DNA from: Xanthobacter dioxanivorans
Lineage (GTDB): Bacteria; Pseudomonadota; Alphaproteobacteria; Rhizobiales; Xanthobacteraceae
Length of the DNA stretch: 64,000 nucleotides
Direction: 5' to 3'
Assembly: GCF_016807805.1 (NCBI RefSeq)
Contig: NZ_CP063362.1
Coordinates: 6,118,501-6,182,500, forward strand
Both the position numbers and the translations under genes were made by a program. The notes below the pieces were generated by a model. It did not search any database. It saw nothing but the letters and a program-made list of their open reading frames with translations, and was not told the origin of the DNA. Shown in pieces: positions 34,721 through 44,688 of the stretch (the stretch's first letter is position 1; each line of letters starts with the position of its first letter).

Positions 34721-35551
34721 ATGACGCCCGAAGCCCCGGCCGGCCATGCCGCGCCGCCCATCCTCTCGGTCAACAACATCGAGGTGATCTACGACCATGT
34801 CGCACTGGTGCTGAAGGGCGTCTCCCTCACCGTGCCGGAGGGCGGCATCGTCGCCCTCCTCGGCGCCAACGGCGCCGGCAAGACCACGACGCTGCGCGCC
34901 GTCTCCAACCTACTCAAGTCCGAGCGGGGCGACGTCACCAAGGGCTCCGTCATGTTCGCTCGCGAGCGGGTGGACCGCCTCACCGCCAACGACCTCGTGC
35001 GCCGCGGCTGCATCCAGGTGCTGGAAGGGCGGCGCTGCTTCGGCCACTTGTCGGTGGAAGAGAATTTGCTGACCGGCGCCTATACCCGCGCCGATGGCGC
35101 AGGCGCCGTCCGGCGGGACCTGGAAGAAATCTACGAGACCTTCCCCGGCCTGCGCGAGCGCAGGAAGGCGCAGGCCGGTTATCTCTCCGGCGGCGAGCAG
35201 CAGATGTGCGCCATCGGCCGCGCGCTGATGTCGAAGCCGCGCATGATCCTCCTGGACGAGCCCTCCATGGGCCTCGCCCCGCAGGTGGTGGAGGAGATCT
35301 TCGAGATCGTCCGTGCCCTCAACCGGCGCGGCGTCTCCTTCCTGCTGGCCGAGCAGAACACCAACATGGCGCTGAAATACGCGACCTACGGCTATATCCT
35401 GGAAACCGGCCGCATCGTCATGGACGGACCGGCCGCGGACATGCGCGAGAACGAGGACGTGAAGGAGTTCTATCTCGGCACCGCCGGCGCCGAGAGCCGT
35501 AACTTCCGCAATGTGAAGACCTACAAGCGGCGCAAGAGATGGCTGAGCTGA
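34721..35551 (+). CDS. livF: ABC transporter ATP-binding protein LivF
   Basis: 276 residues. Walker A GANGAGKTT, signature LSGGEQQMCAIGRAL, Walker B MILLDEPSMGLAP. A C-terminal extension NFRNVKTYKRRKRWLS is shared with the LivF at 62138 (NFHDIKHYSRRKRWLS). An IS5 element begins 14 bases after the stop, so any terminator or downstream gene of the operon has been lost. Confidence 0.92.
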   Translation: MTPEAPAGHAAPPILSVNNIEVIYDHVALVLKGVSLTVPEGGIVALLGANGAGKTTTLRAVSNLLKSERGDVTKGSVMFARERVDRLTANDLVRRGCIQVLEGRRCFGHLSVEENLLTGAYTRADGAGAVRRDLEEIYETFPGLRERRKAQAGYLSGGEQQMCAIGRALMSKPRMILLDEPSMGLAPQVVEEIFEIVRALNRRGVSFLLAEQNTNMALKYATYGYILETGRIVMDGPAADMRENEDVKEFYLGTAGAESRNFRNVKTYKRRKRWLS

Positions 35552-35565
35552 TTCTGGTCCACTTA

Positions 35566-36887
35566 GCAGGGTGATGAAATAGCCCCTGTGTGCCGGCGTT
35601 GTTTTTCGTGATCGTCGGTTTTGGCTGGAGGCTCGGCCGGGTATCTGGCCGGCTTTGCCGTCCAAGCCGTGGCCTTCTGCCCCTTTCCTCGTTTATTCGG
35701 TGAGCAGCTTGGGCAATCGGACGAGATTGTAGGCGGCCACGGCGAAGGTGAAGGCGAAACGCACCTTCGGAAGCCCTCGGAATTTGGTCTTTCTCTGCCC
35801 GGCCGCCGCCTTGACCCAGCCGAACACCTCCTCGATGCGTTTTCGAACCCTGATGCTGAGCGCGTAGCCGGGATGGCGTGTCGTGCGCCCATCGATCGCC
35901 GATCGGCGCCCCGACGTGTTCTGCGCGACGTGCGGCGTGGCGCCGAGTTCGCGCATGTCCTCGACGAAGTCGCGGGCGTCGAAGCCACGATCGGCCCCGA
36001 CCGTCACGCGCCGCGTGCCTGACGCCGAGGAGATGCCCTTGACCATCTCGACCGCCGCCATCCGCTCGGCATGGCCGGAGACCCGGGTGGCTTCGACATC
36101 GACGACGAGGCCGTTGCGGTTCTCCATCAGGACGTGACCCATGTAGCAGAGCATCGCGCTGGCGCCGGGGCTCTTGCGATAGAGCATGGCGTCGGGATCG
36201 GTGGTCGAGGCGTGCGTCGCGTTCGAGCGCTTCTCACCGTGAAAATCGACCTCGCCATTGCGGCCGTCGGGCTGCTTACCGGAGGAACCGTCGTCGGCGG
36301 GAGGTCCGCCCGAGCTGTCGCCGCTGCGGCGGCGGAAGCTCTTCATCGAAGCCCAGGCCTCGATCAGCGTGCCGTCGACGGAGAAGTGCTCGGTGGAGAC
36401 CAGGCGCTTCACCTTCGGCCGGTCGAGGATGGCGGCAAGGAAGCGCATCGCGATGTCTCCATCGAGCAGGCGGTCGCGGTTCTTCGAGAACGTCGAGGCG
36501 TCCCAGACCCGATCGTCGATGCCCAGGCCGACGAACCAGCGGAACGACAGGTCGAAATCCAACCGCTCCACCAGGAGCCGCTCGGAGCGCAGCGCGTAGA
36601 AGATCTGCAGCAGCATCGCCCGCAGGAGATGCTCGGGCGGGATCGAAGGGCGACCGATCTCGGAGTAAAGCTCACCGAAGTCGCCGTCGAGCGCCGTCAG
36701 GGCCTCGTTCACGATCGTCCGGATCGTTCGCAGCGGATGCTTCTCCGGGATCCGGCTCTCCAGATCCACATAACTGAACAGCGTCCCCGACTTCTCGGTC
36801 GAACCGCGCATCGAACCACTCCGTCATCCCTCAACACGACGGAATCACGCCAAGCTCCCCCTGGGAAGGGCCTTTTTCATCGCCCTG
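35566..36887 (-). mobile_element. IS5-family insertion sequence, apparently complete
   Basis: The ends form an inverted repeat: GCAGGGTGATGAAATAGCCC at the left and, reversed, GCAGGGCGATGAAAAAGGCC at the right, each bordered by TA. It contains one intact transposase gene. Its right border is directly followed by an IS630 that used the bordering TA as target, so the IS5 arrived before the IS630. Confidence 0.85.
35693..36811 (-). CDS. IS5-family DDE transposase
   Basis: 372 residues, intact. N-terminal DUF772-type region (LRTIRTIVNEAL, GRPSIPPEHLLRAMLLQIFYALRSER), then FSVDGTLIEAWASMKSF (first catalytic Asp), VTVGADRGFDARDFV (second Asp) and the C-terminal RKRIEEVFGWVKAAAG (Glu). Length and order are normal for the group with a DDE_Tnp_1_6 core. 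This is one of the few intact transposases in the window. Confidence 0.93.
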   Translation of the reverse strand: MRGSTEKSGTLFSYVDLESRIPEKHPLRTIRTIVNEALTALDGDFGELYSEIGRPSIPPEHLLRAMLLQIFYALRSERLLVERLDFDLSFRWFVGLGIDDRVWDASTFSKNRDRLLDGDIAMRFLAAILDRPKVKRLVSTEHFSVDGTLIEAWASMKSFRRRSGDSSGGPPADDGSSGKQPDGRNGEVDFHGEKRSNATHASTTDPDAMLYRKSPGASAMLCYMGHVLMENRNGLVVDVEATRVSGHAERMAAVEMVKGISSASGTRRVTVGADRGFDARDFVEDMRELGATPHVAQNTSGRRSAIDGRTTRHPGYALSIRVRKRIEEVFGWVKAAAGQRKTKFRGLPKVRFAFTFAVAAYNLVRLPKLLTE

Positions 36888-36890
36888 CTA

Positions 36891-38047
36891 ATACCAAAGC
36901 TCGCGGGTCGTGACTCTTGAGGGCTTGCCAGTGGCATCGGGCGCTGATTCAAGATGGCAAACGGATTGGAGTTTGCCATGCCCATCGCGCTTCGCACCGA
37001 CTTCGACGCCATCGCGGTAAGGGCCGCCGCCAGACGGTCGAAGGATGGTGCGCAAGCCCGGCGCTTGCTCGCGCTGGCCGCGATCTATGAGGGGGCGAGC
37101 CGGACGGAGGCAGCGCGGATCGGCGGGGTCACGTTGCAGATCGTGCGGGACTGGGTGATGAAGTTCAACGCGGCGGGTCCTGACGGGCTGATCGACCGAA
37201 AGGCGCCAGGGCCGCAGTCGCTGTTGAAAGCTGCTCATCGCGCGGCGCTGGTCGAGGCGATCGAGCGAGGCCCCATACCCGCCGTTCACGGGGTCGTGCG
37301 TTGGCGGATCATCGATCTGGCACAGATGCTCTGGGACGACTTCTCGCTATCGGTATCGCGGCCGACGCTGAGCCGCGAGCTACGCGCGCTCGGCTACCGC
37401 AAACTTTCGGCCCGGCCCCGGCCCCATGCCCAGGATCCGGACGCGATCGAAGCCTTCAAAAAGGGGGCTTTGCCGCCGAGCTGGACAAGGTCAGGGCGTC
37501 TCTCCCGCGAGGCACTCCCATAGAGATACCAGGACGAGGCCCGGATCGGGCAGAAGAACAAGATCACGAGGCGATGGGCGAAGCGAGGAACGCGGCCCTG
37601 CGCACCGCACGACCAGCGCACCAGATCCGCATACATCTTCGGCGCGATATGCCCGCAGGAGGGAAAGGCCGCCGGCCTCGTTCTGCCGTTCTGCAACACC
37701 GACGCCATGAACCTGCACCTGGCGGAGATCGCCCTGCATATCGCCCCCGGCGCTCACGCCGTGCTGCTCATGGACCAGGCTGGCTGGCACCTGACGCCGA
37801 AGCTCGAGCTGCCTACCAACATCTCGATCGTCGCGATCCCATCGAAAAGCCCGGAGCTCAACCCGCAGGAGAACGTGTGGCAGTTCATGCGCGACAACTG
37901 GCTGTCGAACCGCGTGTTCGGCTCCTACGACGAGATCGTCGACCATTGCTCCGACGCCTGGAACAAGCTCGTCGAGCAACCCTGGCGGATCATGTCGCTC
38001 GGCCTCCGCGATTGGACCCGCAGGTTCTGATCAGTGGATCTTGGTAT
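36891..38047 (+). mobile_element. IS630-family insertion sequence with TA target duplication
   Basis: Ends ATACCAA at 36891 and TTGGTAT at 38041-38047 are inverted and flanked on both sides by TA (36889-36890 and 38048-38049), the target duplication of IS630/mariner elements. Length 1157 bp. It is inserted at the edge of the IS5 and separates it from the group II intron remnant. A partial copy in the other orientation lies at 50222-50643. Confidence 0.88.
36978..38030 (+). pseudogene. IS630-family transposase, frameshifted
   Basis: N-terminal helix-turn-helix part: RRLLALAAIYEGASRTEAARIGGVTLQIVRDWV. The frame changes near 37460 (DAIEAFKKG to FAAELDKVRASLP) and again near 37525, then continues as QDEARIGQKNKITRRWAKRG, LLMDQAGWHLTPKLELP and SPELNPQENVWQFMRDNWLSN with the DDE acidic residues intact. 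Some IS630 members have two frames, so the first shift could be programmed; two shifts make inactivity more likely. Confidence 0.8.
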
Positions 38048-38049
38048 TA

Positions 38050-39134
38050 GTCGAGCCCGCACCTCCGGCCACGCACCTTTGTTGCCTGGCGTCAGGAGTT
38101 CGCTGACTTTCGTCTTGACCCGTTGCACGCTCTTCTTGGACGGGCTTGCGCCCAGATACCACCGGCCGCCGTCGGGAAGTAGTGTGGTCCCAACGAATAG
38201 CCAAGGAAGTCGAAGCGCTCGTGTCGGGCATCCTTCACCGAGGTCTTGGCCTCGTTGAGTGTCAGCCCGAGTTTCGTCATCACAGCCTTCGTCCACAGCG
38301 CCTCATCCGCGTGTCCGCGGCTCAGGATGACGAAGTCGTCGGCATAGGAGATGACGTGTGCACGGAACGCCTCGCCGCGTCCGGTGCGGTGCCAATGTTT
38401 CAGGAAGCGGTTCATATAGATGACCGAGAGCAGCGGGCTTGCGACCCCGCCTTGCGGCGTGCCGCGTTTGGCTCGCCTGCCCCGCTCATGTGCCGTTTCC
38501 CATCACCGTCCCGCTCTTCGATCGGCGCCTTCAGCCACACCTTGATCAGCCGCAGCACGTGCCGGTCGACAATGCGTCGGGCCACCGATTTGAGGAGGTC
38601 CGAATGCGGGATCGTGTCGAAATATTTCGACAAATCGGCGTCTACCACGTCGGTATAGCCCCGGCAGATCAGCCGGTGCGTTTCCTTGACCGCGTCGCGT
38701 GCGCGGCAGACGCGGTCGATAGCCGTAGGCGCTGTCCTCAAAGTCCGCCTCGAAGATCGGTTCCAGCACCAGTTTGGCGGCGGTCTGGACTACCCGATCC
38801 TGAATGGTCGGGATGCCGAGCGGGCGTTCGCCGCCCCCGGCTTCGGGATCATCACCCGCCGCACCGGCTGTGGCCGGTACGTCTTCGTGACGAGTTCCTC
38901 GCGCAGGCCCGCCAGCCACCTCTCCACGCCTTCCGCCTCGATCTGTGCGAAGGTCACGCCGTCCACGCCCGGCGCACCCGCATTGGCGCGGGCCAGCGCA
39001 TAGGCATGGCGCAGCATGTCCTCGCGACAGATCTTGTCGTACAGCACATAGAAGCGGAAGGCGGGCTCCACCTTCGCCTTACAATAGAGCTTCCTCTGCA
39101 GGTTCCTGATCTTTTCGGGTGTTTCGAGGTTCAT
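38050..39134 (-). pseudogene. Group II intron reverse transcriptase/maturase remnant
   Basis: Pieces in different frames line up in order: [35 protein letters not shown] and [15 protein letters not shown]; then [16 protein letters not shown] and YGYRP; then [15 protein letters not shown]; then VISYADDFVILSRG, the catalytic YADD box, and SVKDARHERFDFLGYSLGP. At least three frameshifts and loss of the maturase and endonuclease ends make it non-functional. Confidence 0.85.
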
Positions 39135-39622
39135 CGCCAATCACCCCTTCCTCACCAACTTCGAAAGCACACCAGAAGTCGGGGTCCTTTCCTCCGCCGG
39201 CGTTGCCCGGCCTCAACGGTCGTATGACCCTGTCCGACTCCCGCCCGGTCCATCGCCAACCGCGATGTCGAAGCCGCGACCTCCGACCGGACGGGCCTCC
39301 CCCGATTACCCGCATCACCCTTCCAACGTGCCGTGCCCAATACCCCGGCAGACCGGACAGGTGCGTGTGTCGATTGCTTCCCTGTCCGCACGGCCTTCCC
39401 CGAGCAAGAGGCGGGTCGGCGTCTGCATTGACTCTTTCGAGGCCTGCTCAGGCTTCACTCGCGTTACGGCCCGCTGGATCGCTCCGCCACCCAAGGCGGC
39501 CTTTGTCACGAGGCTTCGATCCGACCAGTTACCCAGCCGAACCGCTCGTCAGCTTCCAGATCAATCGACAACTCTCTGGGTGGGACCTTCCTCCACTGGT
39601 GATACGCGCCTTCGAGGCGCAC
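38050..39622 (-). mobile_element. Group II intron, 3'-truncated
   Basis: Read on the minus strand, it begins at 39622 with GTGCGCC, the conserved GUGYG start of group II introns, placed exactly where an IS5 transposase frame is interrupted (GPRGYDAGK). About 490 bases of ribozyme 5' domains follow (39141-39622), then a reverse transcriptase gene. The 3' part (end of maturase, domains V and VI) is missing because the IS630/IS5 block replaces it at 38050. Intron folding was not computed. Confidence 0.75.
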
Positions 39623-40099
39623 TCTTGCCCGCGTCATAGCCCCGAGGTCCGCCGCTTTCCGTGGTTTTCACGCTCTGGCTGTCGATCACCCCGGCGCTGG
39701 GCGAGGCCTCGCGACCAACCGCTTCGCGCCCAATCAACAGCAGCGCGTGGTTCAATGACAACCACAGCCTGTTGTCCCACCACAGGTAAAACCAGCGTCG
39801 TACTGTCGAGACCGGTGGAAAACATGGCGGCAGCATCCGTCATGGCGGGCCCCCCGCAGCAGATACAAGATCGCCTCGACAATCCGCCTCAGTGGCCGCT
39901 TGCGCGGTTGCCCCACATGCGAGGGAGGCGGAAAGAACGGCTCCAGCAGCGCCCACTTGGCATCGGTCAAATCGCTTGGCAAAGCAAGGTCCGCACGGGC
40001 ATACTGCGCCCGAGCGGCGTCGGTCCACATCGTTGATTTCCTCTGGTTCGTTGCCAAACCGCTGAACCAACGATCATGGCGGGCGTCAAGCTAACCCGC
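39623..40099 (-). pseudogene. IS5-family transposase 5' part, invaded by the group II intron
   Basis: Minus-strand frames from the ATG at 40030 give ARADLALPSDLTDAKWALLEPFFPPPS and PLRRIVEAILYLLRG, then after a frameshift MLPPCFPPVSTVRRWFYLWWDN and SAGVIDSQSVKTTESGGPRGYDAGK, the N-terminal half of an IS5-type transposase with its first catalytic Asp (VIDSQSV). It stops at the intron border. The element's outer end appears to be the GGGTTAGC-like sequence (read on minus) near 40099. The 3' half is not found in the window. Confidence 0.8.
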
Positions 40100-40125
40100 T
40101 GACACCGCTCAACTTAATTTCGGAT

Positions 40126-41010
40126 AAGGCTCTGAGCGTTTTCGCCGATGAGGAGGACGGCAGGCTGTCCCCGCGCATGCGCCAGCTGGTAGAGGACTTG
40201 AGGGCGGAATGGCGCGGCCTCGACGATAGGATCGCGGCCTTCGATGCGGAGTTTATGGCGATGGCACGCGAGGATGCGCTCGCCCGTCGTCTTTCGACGA
40301 TCCCAGGGATTGGGCCCATCAACGCCACGGCTCTTGTGGCGGCGGTCGGGGTTGCGCAGAGCTTCGGGCGAGGCCGAGACCTTGCCGCATGGCTGGGACG
40401 CGTCCCACGGCAGGCGACGATGGGTGGCCGACCGAAACTGCTCGGCAGATCCAAGCGCGGCAACCGACAGCTGCGGGCGAACCTGATCCACGGGGCCAGA
40501 GCGGTACTGCCGCGTGTGCTTGCCCAGGACACACCACTGGGTCGATGGGCGCACAGCTTGTCGACGCGGGCGCACAAGAACATGCGCTTCCTCCGGCTGG
40601 GTCTGGAAGATCCAGTGCGGGACGCCAGGACGATCTGGCTCTTTCGCGAGCAGCTGACCCGCGCCGGTGCGATCACCGAACTGTTCGCCGACTTCGACGC
40701 TTGGCTGAAGGGGCGCGGCTATCTTGCGATGTCCGGCCAGATAGTCGACGCCTCGATCATCGCCGCGCCAGAGGAACACCGACGCCGAGAAGGCGGGCTG
40801 AAGGAGGGGCGGATTCCCGAAGACTGGGCCGCCAACCCGGCCAACCTTGCCCAGAAGGATCGGGACGCCCGCTGGACGCTGAAGCGGGTAAAGGCCCGCA
40901 AGGCCAAGGACGATGGCACCAAGGCGAAGGTCGAGATCGCCATCCCGGTGTTCGGCTACAAGAACCACATCTCCATTGCCGGCAAGAACCCGGCTAAGAT
41001 GATGAGATGA
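40126..41010 (+). pseudogene. Chimeric frame: IS110 transposase C-terminus joined to an IS5 fragment
   Basis: One continuous frame. Its first part (to about 40580) is the C-terminal half of an IS110 transposase: LSTIPGIGPINATALVAAVG, RDLAAWLGRVPRQATMGGRPKLLGRSKRGN, IHGARA. The second part is the middle of an IS5-type transposase: GYLAMSGQIVDASIIAAPEEH, IPEDWAANPANLAQKDRDARWT, VFGYKNHISI. The parts belong to unrelated families, so the frame is an accident of insertion and deletion, not a designed fusion. Confidence 0.8.
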
Positions 41011-41180
41011 GCCCCGCAGCAGGATTCCATCGCCACGATTGGCGCCGGCATCTTGACGATGAAGTCTATCACTCCATCACGCTTCATCCAACGGCGCAGG
41101 ACTACGGCTCCCGTCTCGTCAAGCCCCGCCAGACTGCAGACGTTCTTGCCGAGATCGATTCCCAACACCACGATCGTCAT
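41003..41180 (-). pseudogene. IS110-family transposase N-terminal fragment
   Basis: Minus-strand frame starting MTIVVLGIDLGKNVCSLAGL, with RRWMKRDGVIDFIVKM and VAMESCCGAH, which ends abruptly at about 41005 against the chimeric frame on the other strand. It fits as the N-terminus of the same IS110 type whose C-terminus lies at 40126 on the plus strand, so the element was broken by an inversion. The 124 bases from 41181 to 41304 hold only the upstream part of this element and the end of the etfA unit. Confidence 0.8.
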
Positions 41181-41304
41181 CGCTCCGCTCCCTTCCTCGT
41201 CTCTATATATCTCCGGGCGAAGCGGGGATGAGGCAATGTCCGTTTGAGGAAGTAACACCTCCGGCCAGATTGCCCGTCCAAGCGATCGGCCGAGGAAGGA
41301 ATCG

Positions 41305-42249
41305 TCAGCCCTTCACCTTGGCGATTTCCGTCATAAGCTCGGGGATGACGGTATTGATGTCGCCGACGAGGCCGTAGTCGGCCACCTGGAAGATGGGGGC
41401 CTCCTCGTCCTTGTTGACGGCGACGATGACCTTGGAGTCCTTCATGCCGGCGAGATGCTGGATGGCGCCGGAGATGCCGAGGGCGACATAGAGCTCGGGG
41501 GCGACCACCTTGCCGGTCTGCCCCACCTGCCAGTCGTTCGGCGCATAGCCCGCATCCACCGCGGCACGCGAGGCGCCCACCGCCGCGCCCAGCGCGTCGG
41601 CCAGGGGCTCGATGAGCTCGGCGAACTTCTCCCGCGAGCCCACCGCGCGGCCGCCCGACACGATGATCTTCGCCGCGGTCAGCTCGGGACGGTCGGACGC
41701 GGCGATGCTCTCCTCCGCGAAGGTGGAGAGCGCCGGGTCGGCCGCCGCGCCCACCGCCTCGATGGCGGCGGAGCCGCCCTCGCCGGTCGCCGCGAAGGAG
41801 GCGGTGCGCACCGTCACCACCTTCTTGGCGTCGTTGGATTTCGCCGTCTGGATGGCGTTGCCGGCATAGATGGGCCGCTCGAACGTGTCGGGCGAGACCA
41901 CCTTGATGATGTCGGACACCTGCATCACGTCGAGCAGTGCCGCCACGCGCGGCAGCACGTTCTTGGCGCACGCCGTGGAGGGGCCGACGATGGCGTCGTA
42001 GGAGCCGGCGAGGGAAACGATCAGCGCCGCCAGCGGCTCGGCGAGGCGGTGTGCATAGAGCGCGTCGTCCGCGAGGAGCACCTTCTCGACGCCAGAGAGC
42101 TTCGCTGCGGCTTCGGCCACGCCCCTGGCGTTCTGGCCGGCGACCAGCACATGCACGGGAGAACCGATCGCGGCGGCAGCGGTCAGCGCCTTGGCGGTGA
42201 CGCCGTTGAGGGCCGAATTGTCGTGTTCGGCAATGAGCAGAACGGCCAT
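41305..42249 (-). CDS. etfA: Electron transfer flavoprotein alpha subunit EtfA
   Basis: 314 residues, complete. N-terminal [24 protein letters not shown] and the C-terminal FAD-binding part [61 protein letters not shown] and [18 protein letters not shown]. With EtfB it takes electrons from acyl-CoA dehydrogenases to ETF-quinone oxidoreductase. It is the last gene of an operon read 45842 to 41305 and shares one base with etfB. It is the only intact etf pair in the window. Confidence 0.96.
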   Translation of the reverse strand: MAVLLIAEHDNSALNGVTAKALTAAAAIGSPVHVLVAGQNARGVAEAAAKLSGVEKVLLADDALYAHRLAEPLAALIVSLAGSYDAIVGPSTACAKNVLPRVAALLDVMQVSDIIKVVSPDTFERPIYAGNAIQTAKSNDAKKVVTVRTASFAATGEGGSAAIEAVGAAADPALSTFAEESIAASDRPELTAAKIIVSGGRAVGSREKFAELIEPLADALGAAVGASRAAVDAGYAPNDWQVGQTGKVVAPELYVALGISGAIQHLAGMKDSKVIVAVNKDEEAPIFQVADYGLVGDINTVIPELMTEIAKVKG

Positions 42250-42998
42250 CAGATCACCCCCGCCTCGTCCTTGAGCTTCGCCACCAGCTCGGCCACCGAG
42301 CCCACCTTCACGCCCGCCTTGCGGCCGGCTGGCTCCTGGGTCTTCAGCACCTCGAGCCGCGGGGCGACGTCGACGCCGTAATCGGCCGGCGTCTTCTCGG
42401 CGATGGGCTTCTTCTTCGCCTTCATGATGTTGGGCAGCGAGGCGTAGCGCGGCTCGTTGAGGCGCAGGTCCGTCGTGACGATGGCCGGGCCGTTGAGCTT
42501 GATGGTCTGCAGGCCGCCGTCGATCTCGCGGGTGACGACCACGCCGCCGTCCTCCACCACGACCTTGGACGCGAAGGTGGCCTGAGGCCAGCCCAGCAGC
42601 GCCGCCAGCATCTGGCCGGTCTGGTTGCAGTCGTCGTCGATGGCCTGCTTGCCGAGGATCACGAGGCCGGGGGCTTCCTCGCCCACCACGCCCTTGAGGA
42701 TCTTAGCCACCGCGAGCGGCTCGACGGTGGCGGCGGTCTTCACCAGGATGCCGCGGTCAGCGCCCATGGCCAGCGCCGTGCGCAGGGTCTCGGAAGCCTG
42801 GGCCGGTCCGATGGAAACCGCCACCACCTCGGTCGCCTTGCCGGCTTCCTTGAGGCGCAGCGCCTCTTCCACCGCGATCTCGTCGAACGGGTTCATGGAC
42901 ATCTTGACGTTCGCCAATTCGACGCCCGACCCGTCCGACTTCACCCGGACCTTTACGTTGTAATCCACCACCCGCTTAACGGGCACCAGGATCTTCAT
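42249..42998 (-). CDS. etfB: Electron transfer flavoprotein beta subunit EtfB
   Basis: 249 residues, complete: [19 protein letters not shown] start, [18 protein letters not shown], the AMP-binding [34 protein letters not shown] segment and [16 protein letters not shown]. The first 19 residues are nearly repeated at 57802, where a second etfB survives only as its start. Its start overlaps the lyase stop by ATGA. Confidence 0.96.
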   Translation of the reverse strand: MKILVPVKRVVDYNVKVRVKSDGSGVELANVKMSMNPFDEIAVEEALRLKEAGKATEVVAVSIGPAQASETLRTALAMGADRGILVKTAATVEPLAVAKILKGVVGEEAPGLVILGKQAIDDDCNQTGQMLAALLGWPQATFASKVVVEDGGVVVTREIDGGLQTIKLNGPAIVTTDLRLNEPRYASLPNIMKAKKKPIAEKTPADYGVDVAPRLEVLKTQEPAGRKAGVKVGSVAELVAKLKDEAGVI

Positions 42999-43834
42999 GG
43001 CTGTCGCCTCTCGTGGGATGCAGGTGGGGCAACGCCAGCCAGAGGCTCGGCCGTCCGGCCGAGGATGGCCCGCGCCCGGATGCGCACGGGTTCATCCACC
43101 ATGGTGCCATCGACGGCTGCCGCACCATCCCCGCTGGCGAGCACCTTGCGCGCCCAGGCGATCTCGGCCTCGTCCGGGGCGAAGCCGGCGCGGATCGCCG
43201 CGATCTGGCGGGGATGGATGGCGAGCTTGCCGCCGAAGCCGAGGTCGCGCGCATGTCGCGCGTCGCCCGCTACCGCCTCCGCATTGTCGATGGCCGTGGT
43301 CACGCCGTCGATGGGTGGCGGGAGGCCGGCGAGGCGCGAGGCGAGAACGAGTTCGCTGCGCGCCGCCAGCAGGGCTTCGCGCACATGGGCGCACCCGAGG
43401 TCGGCGCAGAAATCGATGCTGCCGAAGGCGAGACGCGCGACATGCGCCGTCTGCGCGATCAGGCGGGCACCGGCGAGCCCGCGCGCCGTCTCGACCAAAG
43501 CGATCACCGGGACGGGCGAGGCCGCGCACAAGGCCGCGAAGGCCTCCCCGGCCTCGGCCTTGGGCACCATGACGGCGGCGAACGCGCGCCCGGCGAGGGC
43601 GGCCATGTCGGCGGCGTGCCACGGCGTTCCGAGGCCGTTGACGCGCACAAGCAGCGGCACCGACGCGAAGTCCGAGCGCAGGGCCGCGCGCGCCGCGTCC
43701 TTGGCGTCCGTCGCCACCGCGTCTTCCAGGTCGAGGATCACGGCGTCGGCCCCGGCGTCCGCCGCCTTTGCGAACCTGTCCGGGCGATCGGCCGGAACGA
43801 ACAGGGGGACGGTGAAATCGAGCGGCGCGCCCAT
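42995..43834 (-). CDS. HpcH/HpaI-family CoA-ester lyase (citramalyl/malyl-CoA lyase type)
   Basis: 279 residues from the ATG at 43834. TIM-barrel lyase of the CitE/Mcl group: [30 protein letters not shown] at the start, [14 protein letters not shown], the catalytic Glu in [22 protein letters not shown] (metal Asp) and [13 protein letters not shown]. Such enzymes split malyl-, beta-methylmalyl- or citramalyl-CoA to acetyl-CoA plus an oxo acid. Next to the MaoC-type hydratase, (S)-citramalyl-CoA to acetyl-CoA and pyruvate is the most likely reaction (inference). It shares one base with the hydratase stop. Confidence 0.85.
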   Translation of the reverse strand: MGAPLDFTVPLFVPADRPDRFAKAADAGADAVILDLEDAVATDAKDAARAALRSDFASVPLLVRVNGLGTPWHAADMAALAGRAFAAVMVPKAEAGEAFAALCAASPVPVIALVETARGLAGARLIAQTAHVARLAFGSIDFCADLGCAHVREALLAARSELVLASRLAGLPPPIDGVTTAIDNAEAVAGDARHARDLGFGGKLAIHPRQIAAIRAGFAPDEAEIAWARKVLASGDGAAAVDGTMVDEPVRIRARAILGRTAEPLAGVAPPASHERRQP

Positions 43835-44688
43835 CACCAGGAAGCCTCCGCAGCCATGCATACGGGGCCGCCCTCGCGCGCCGTCCACAGCTTCAGCCCC
43901 TCCCCATCCGCCGTCGCATGCAGGGCGAAGGCGTCGGTGTCGAACAGCGGGGAGAGACCACGGAAGGCGAAGCGCCGGGGTGGCGCGCCCCGGATCTCGG
44001 CGGCATAGGTGCACAGAAGTGCCGCCTGCATCGGTCCCTGCACGACGAGGGCCGGATAGCCCTCCACCTCGGTCGCGTAGGGCCGGTCGTAGTGAATGCG
44101 ATGCGCGTTGAATGTCAGCGCCGAGTAGCGGAAGAGCAGCGGCGTGCCGGCCGTCATGGGCTTGACGAATGCGCCCCTCTCGGCCGCCGGTGGCACCTTT
44201 CCCGCCGCTCCGGCATCGGCACGGCGATAGACGATGTCCTGCCGCTCCTCGATGGCGAGCGTGCCGTTCGCCGCCACGCGATGCTCGACGGTGACGAAGC
44301 ACAGCGGGCCGGTGCGTCCCTCCTTCAGCGCCACGTCGGCGATGCGGGACACCCGCCGCACCGCATCGCCGACCTTCAGGTCGCCGTGAAATGTCAGCGC
44401 CCCGCCCGCCCACATGCGCCGGGGCAACGGCACCGGCGGCAGGAAGCCGCCGCGGGCGGGATGGCCGTCCGCGCCGAGCCCCGAGGTGGGGACCGCGGGC
44501 TGCGCGAGACAGAAGTGGATGAGCTGCGGCACCGCCGCGCCATGGGTCGGCGGTGCGCCCGGCATGTCGAACATGGCGTGGTATTTGCGCGCGAGATCCT
44601 CGCTGAGGACTTCGGCGCCGATGTCCTCGCGGCCGATCCAGGATCTGAGGTGATCCATGTCGATCACCGGCTGATCGGACGGGGCCAT
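43834..44688 (-). CDS. MaoC-type hydratase, mesaconyl-C4-CoA/itaconyl-CoA hydratase-like
   Basis: 284 residues from the ATG at 44688. FAS1-type N-terminal half (WIGREDIGAEVLSEDLARKYHAMF, PRRMWAGGALTFHGDL) and a C-terminal hotdog with FNAHRIHYDRPYATEVEGYPALVVQGPMQAALL, which holds the hydratase Asp/His equivalents. This two-part layout is that of mesaconyl-C4-CoA hydratase of the 3-hydroxypropionate cycle and of itaconyl-CoA hydratase. It overlaps the dehydrogenase stop by one base (TGATG). Confidence 0.82.
   Translation of the reverse strand: MAPSDQPVIDMDHLRSWIGREDIGAEVLSEDLARKYHAMFDMPGAPPTHGAAVPQLIHFCLAQPAVPTSGLGADGHPARGGFLPPVPLPRRMWAGGALTFHGDLKVGDAVRRVSRIADVALKEGRTGPLCFVTVEHRVAANGTLAIEERQDIVYRRADAGAAGKVPPAAERGAFVKPMTAGTPLLFRYSALTFNAHRIHYDRPYATEVEGYPALVVQGPMQAALLCTYAAEIRGAPPRRFAFRGLSPLFDTDAFALHATADGEGLKLWTAREGGPVCMAAEASW

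Noticed and set aside
20176..36887. A composite transposon carrying module B between like IS copies
   Set aside because: The left side is IS66/IS4 and the right side IS5; no matching pair of IS elements brackets the module.
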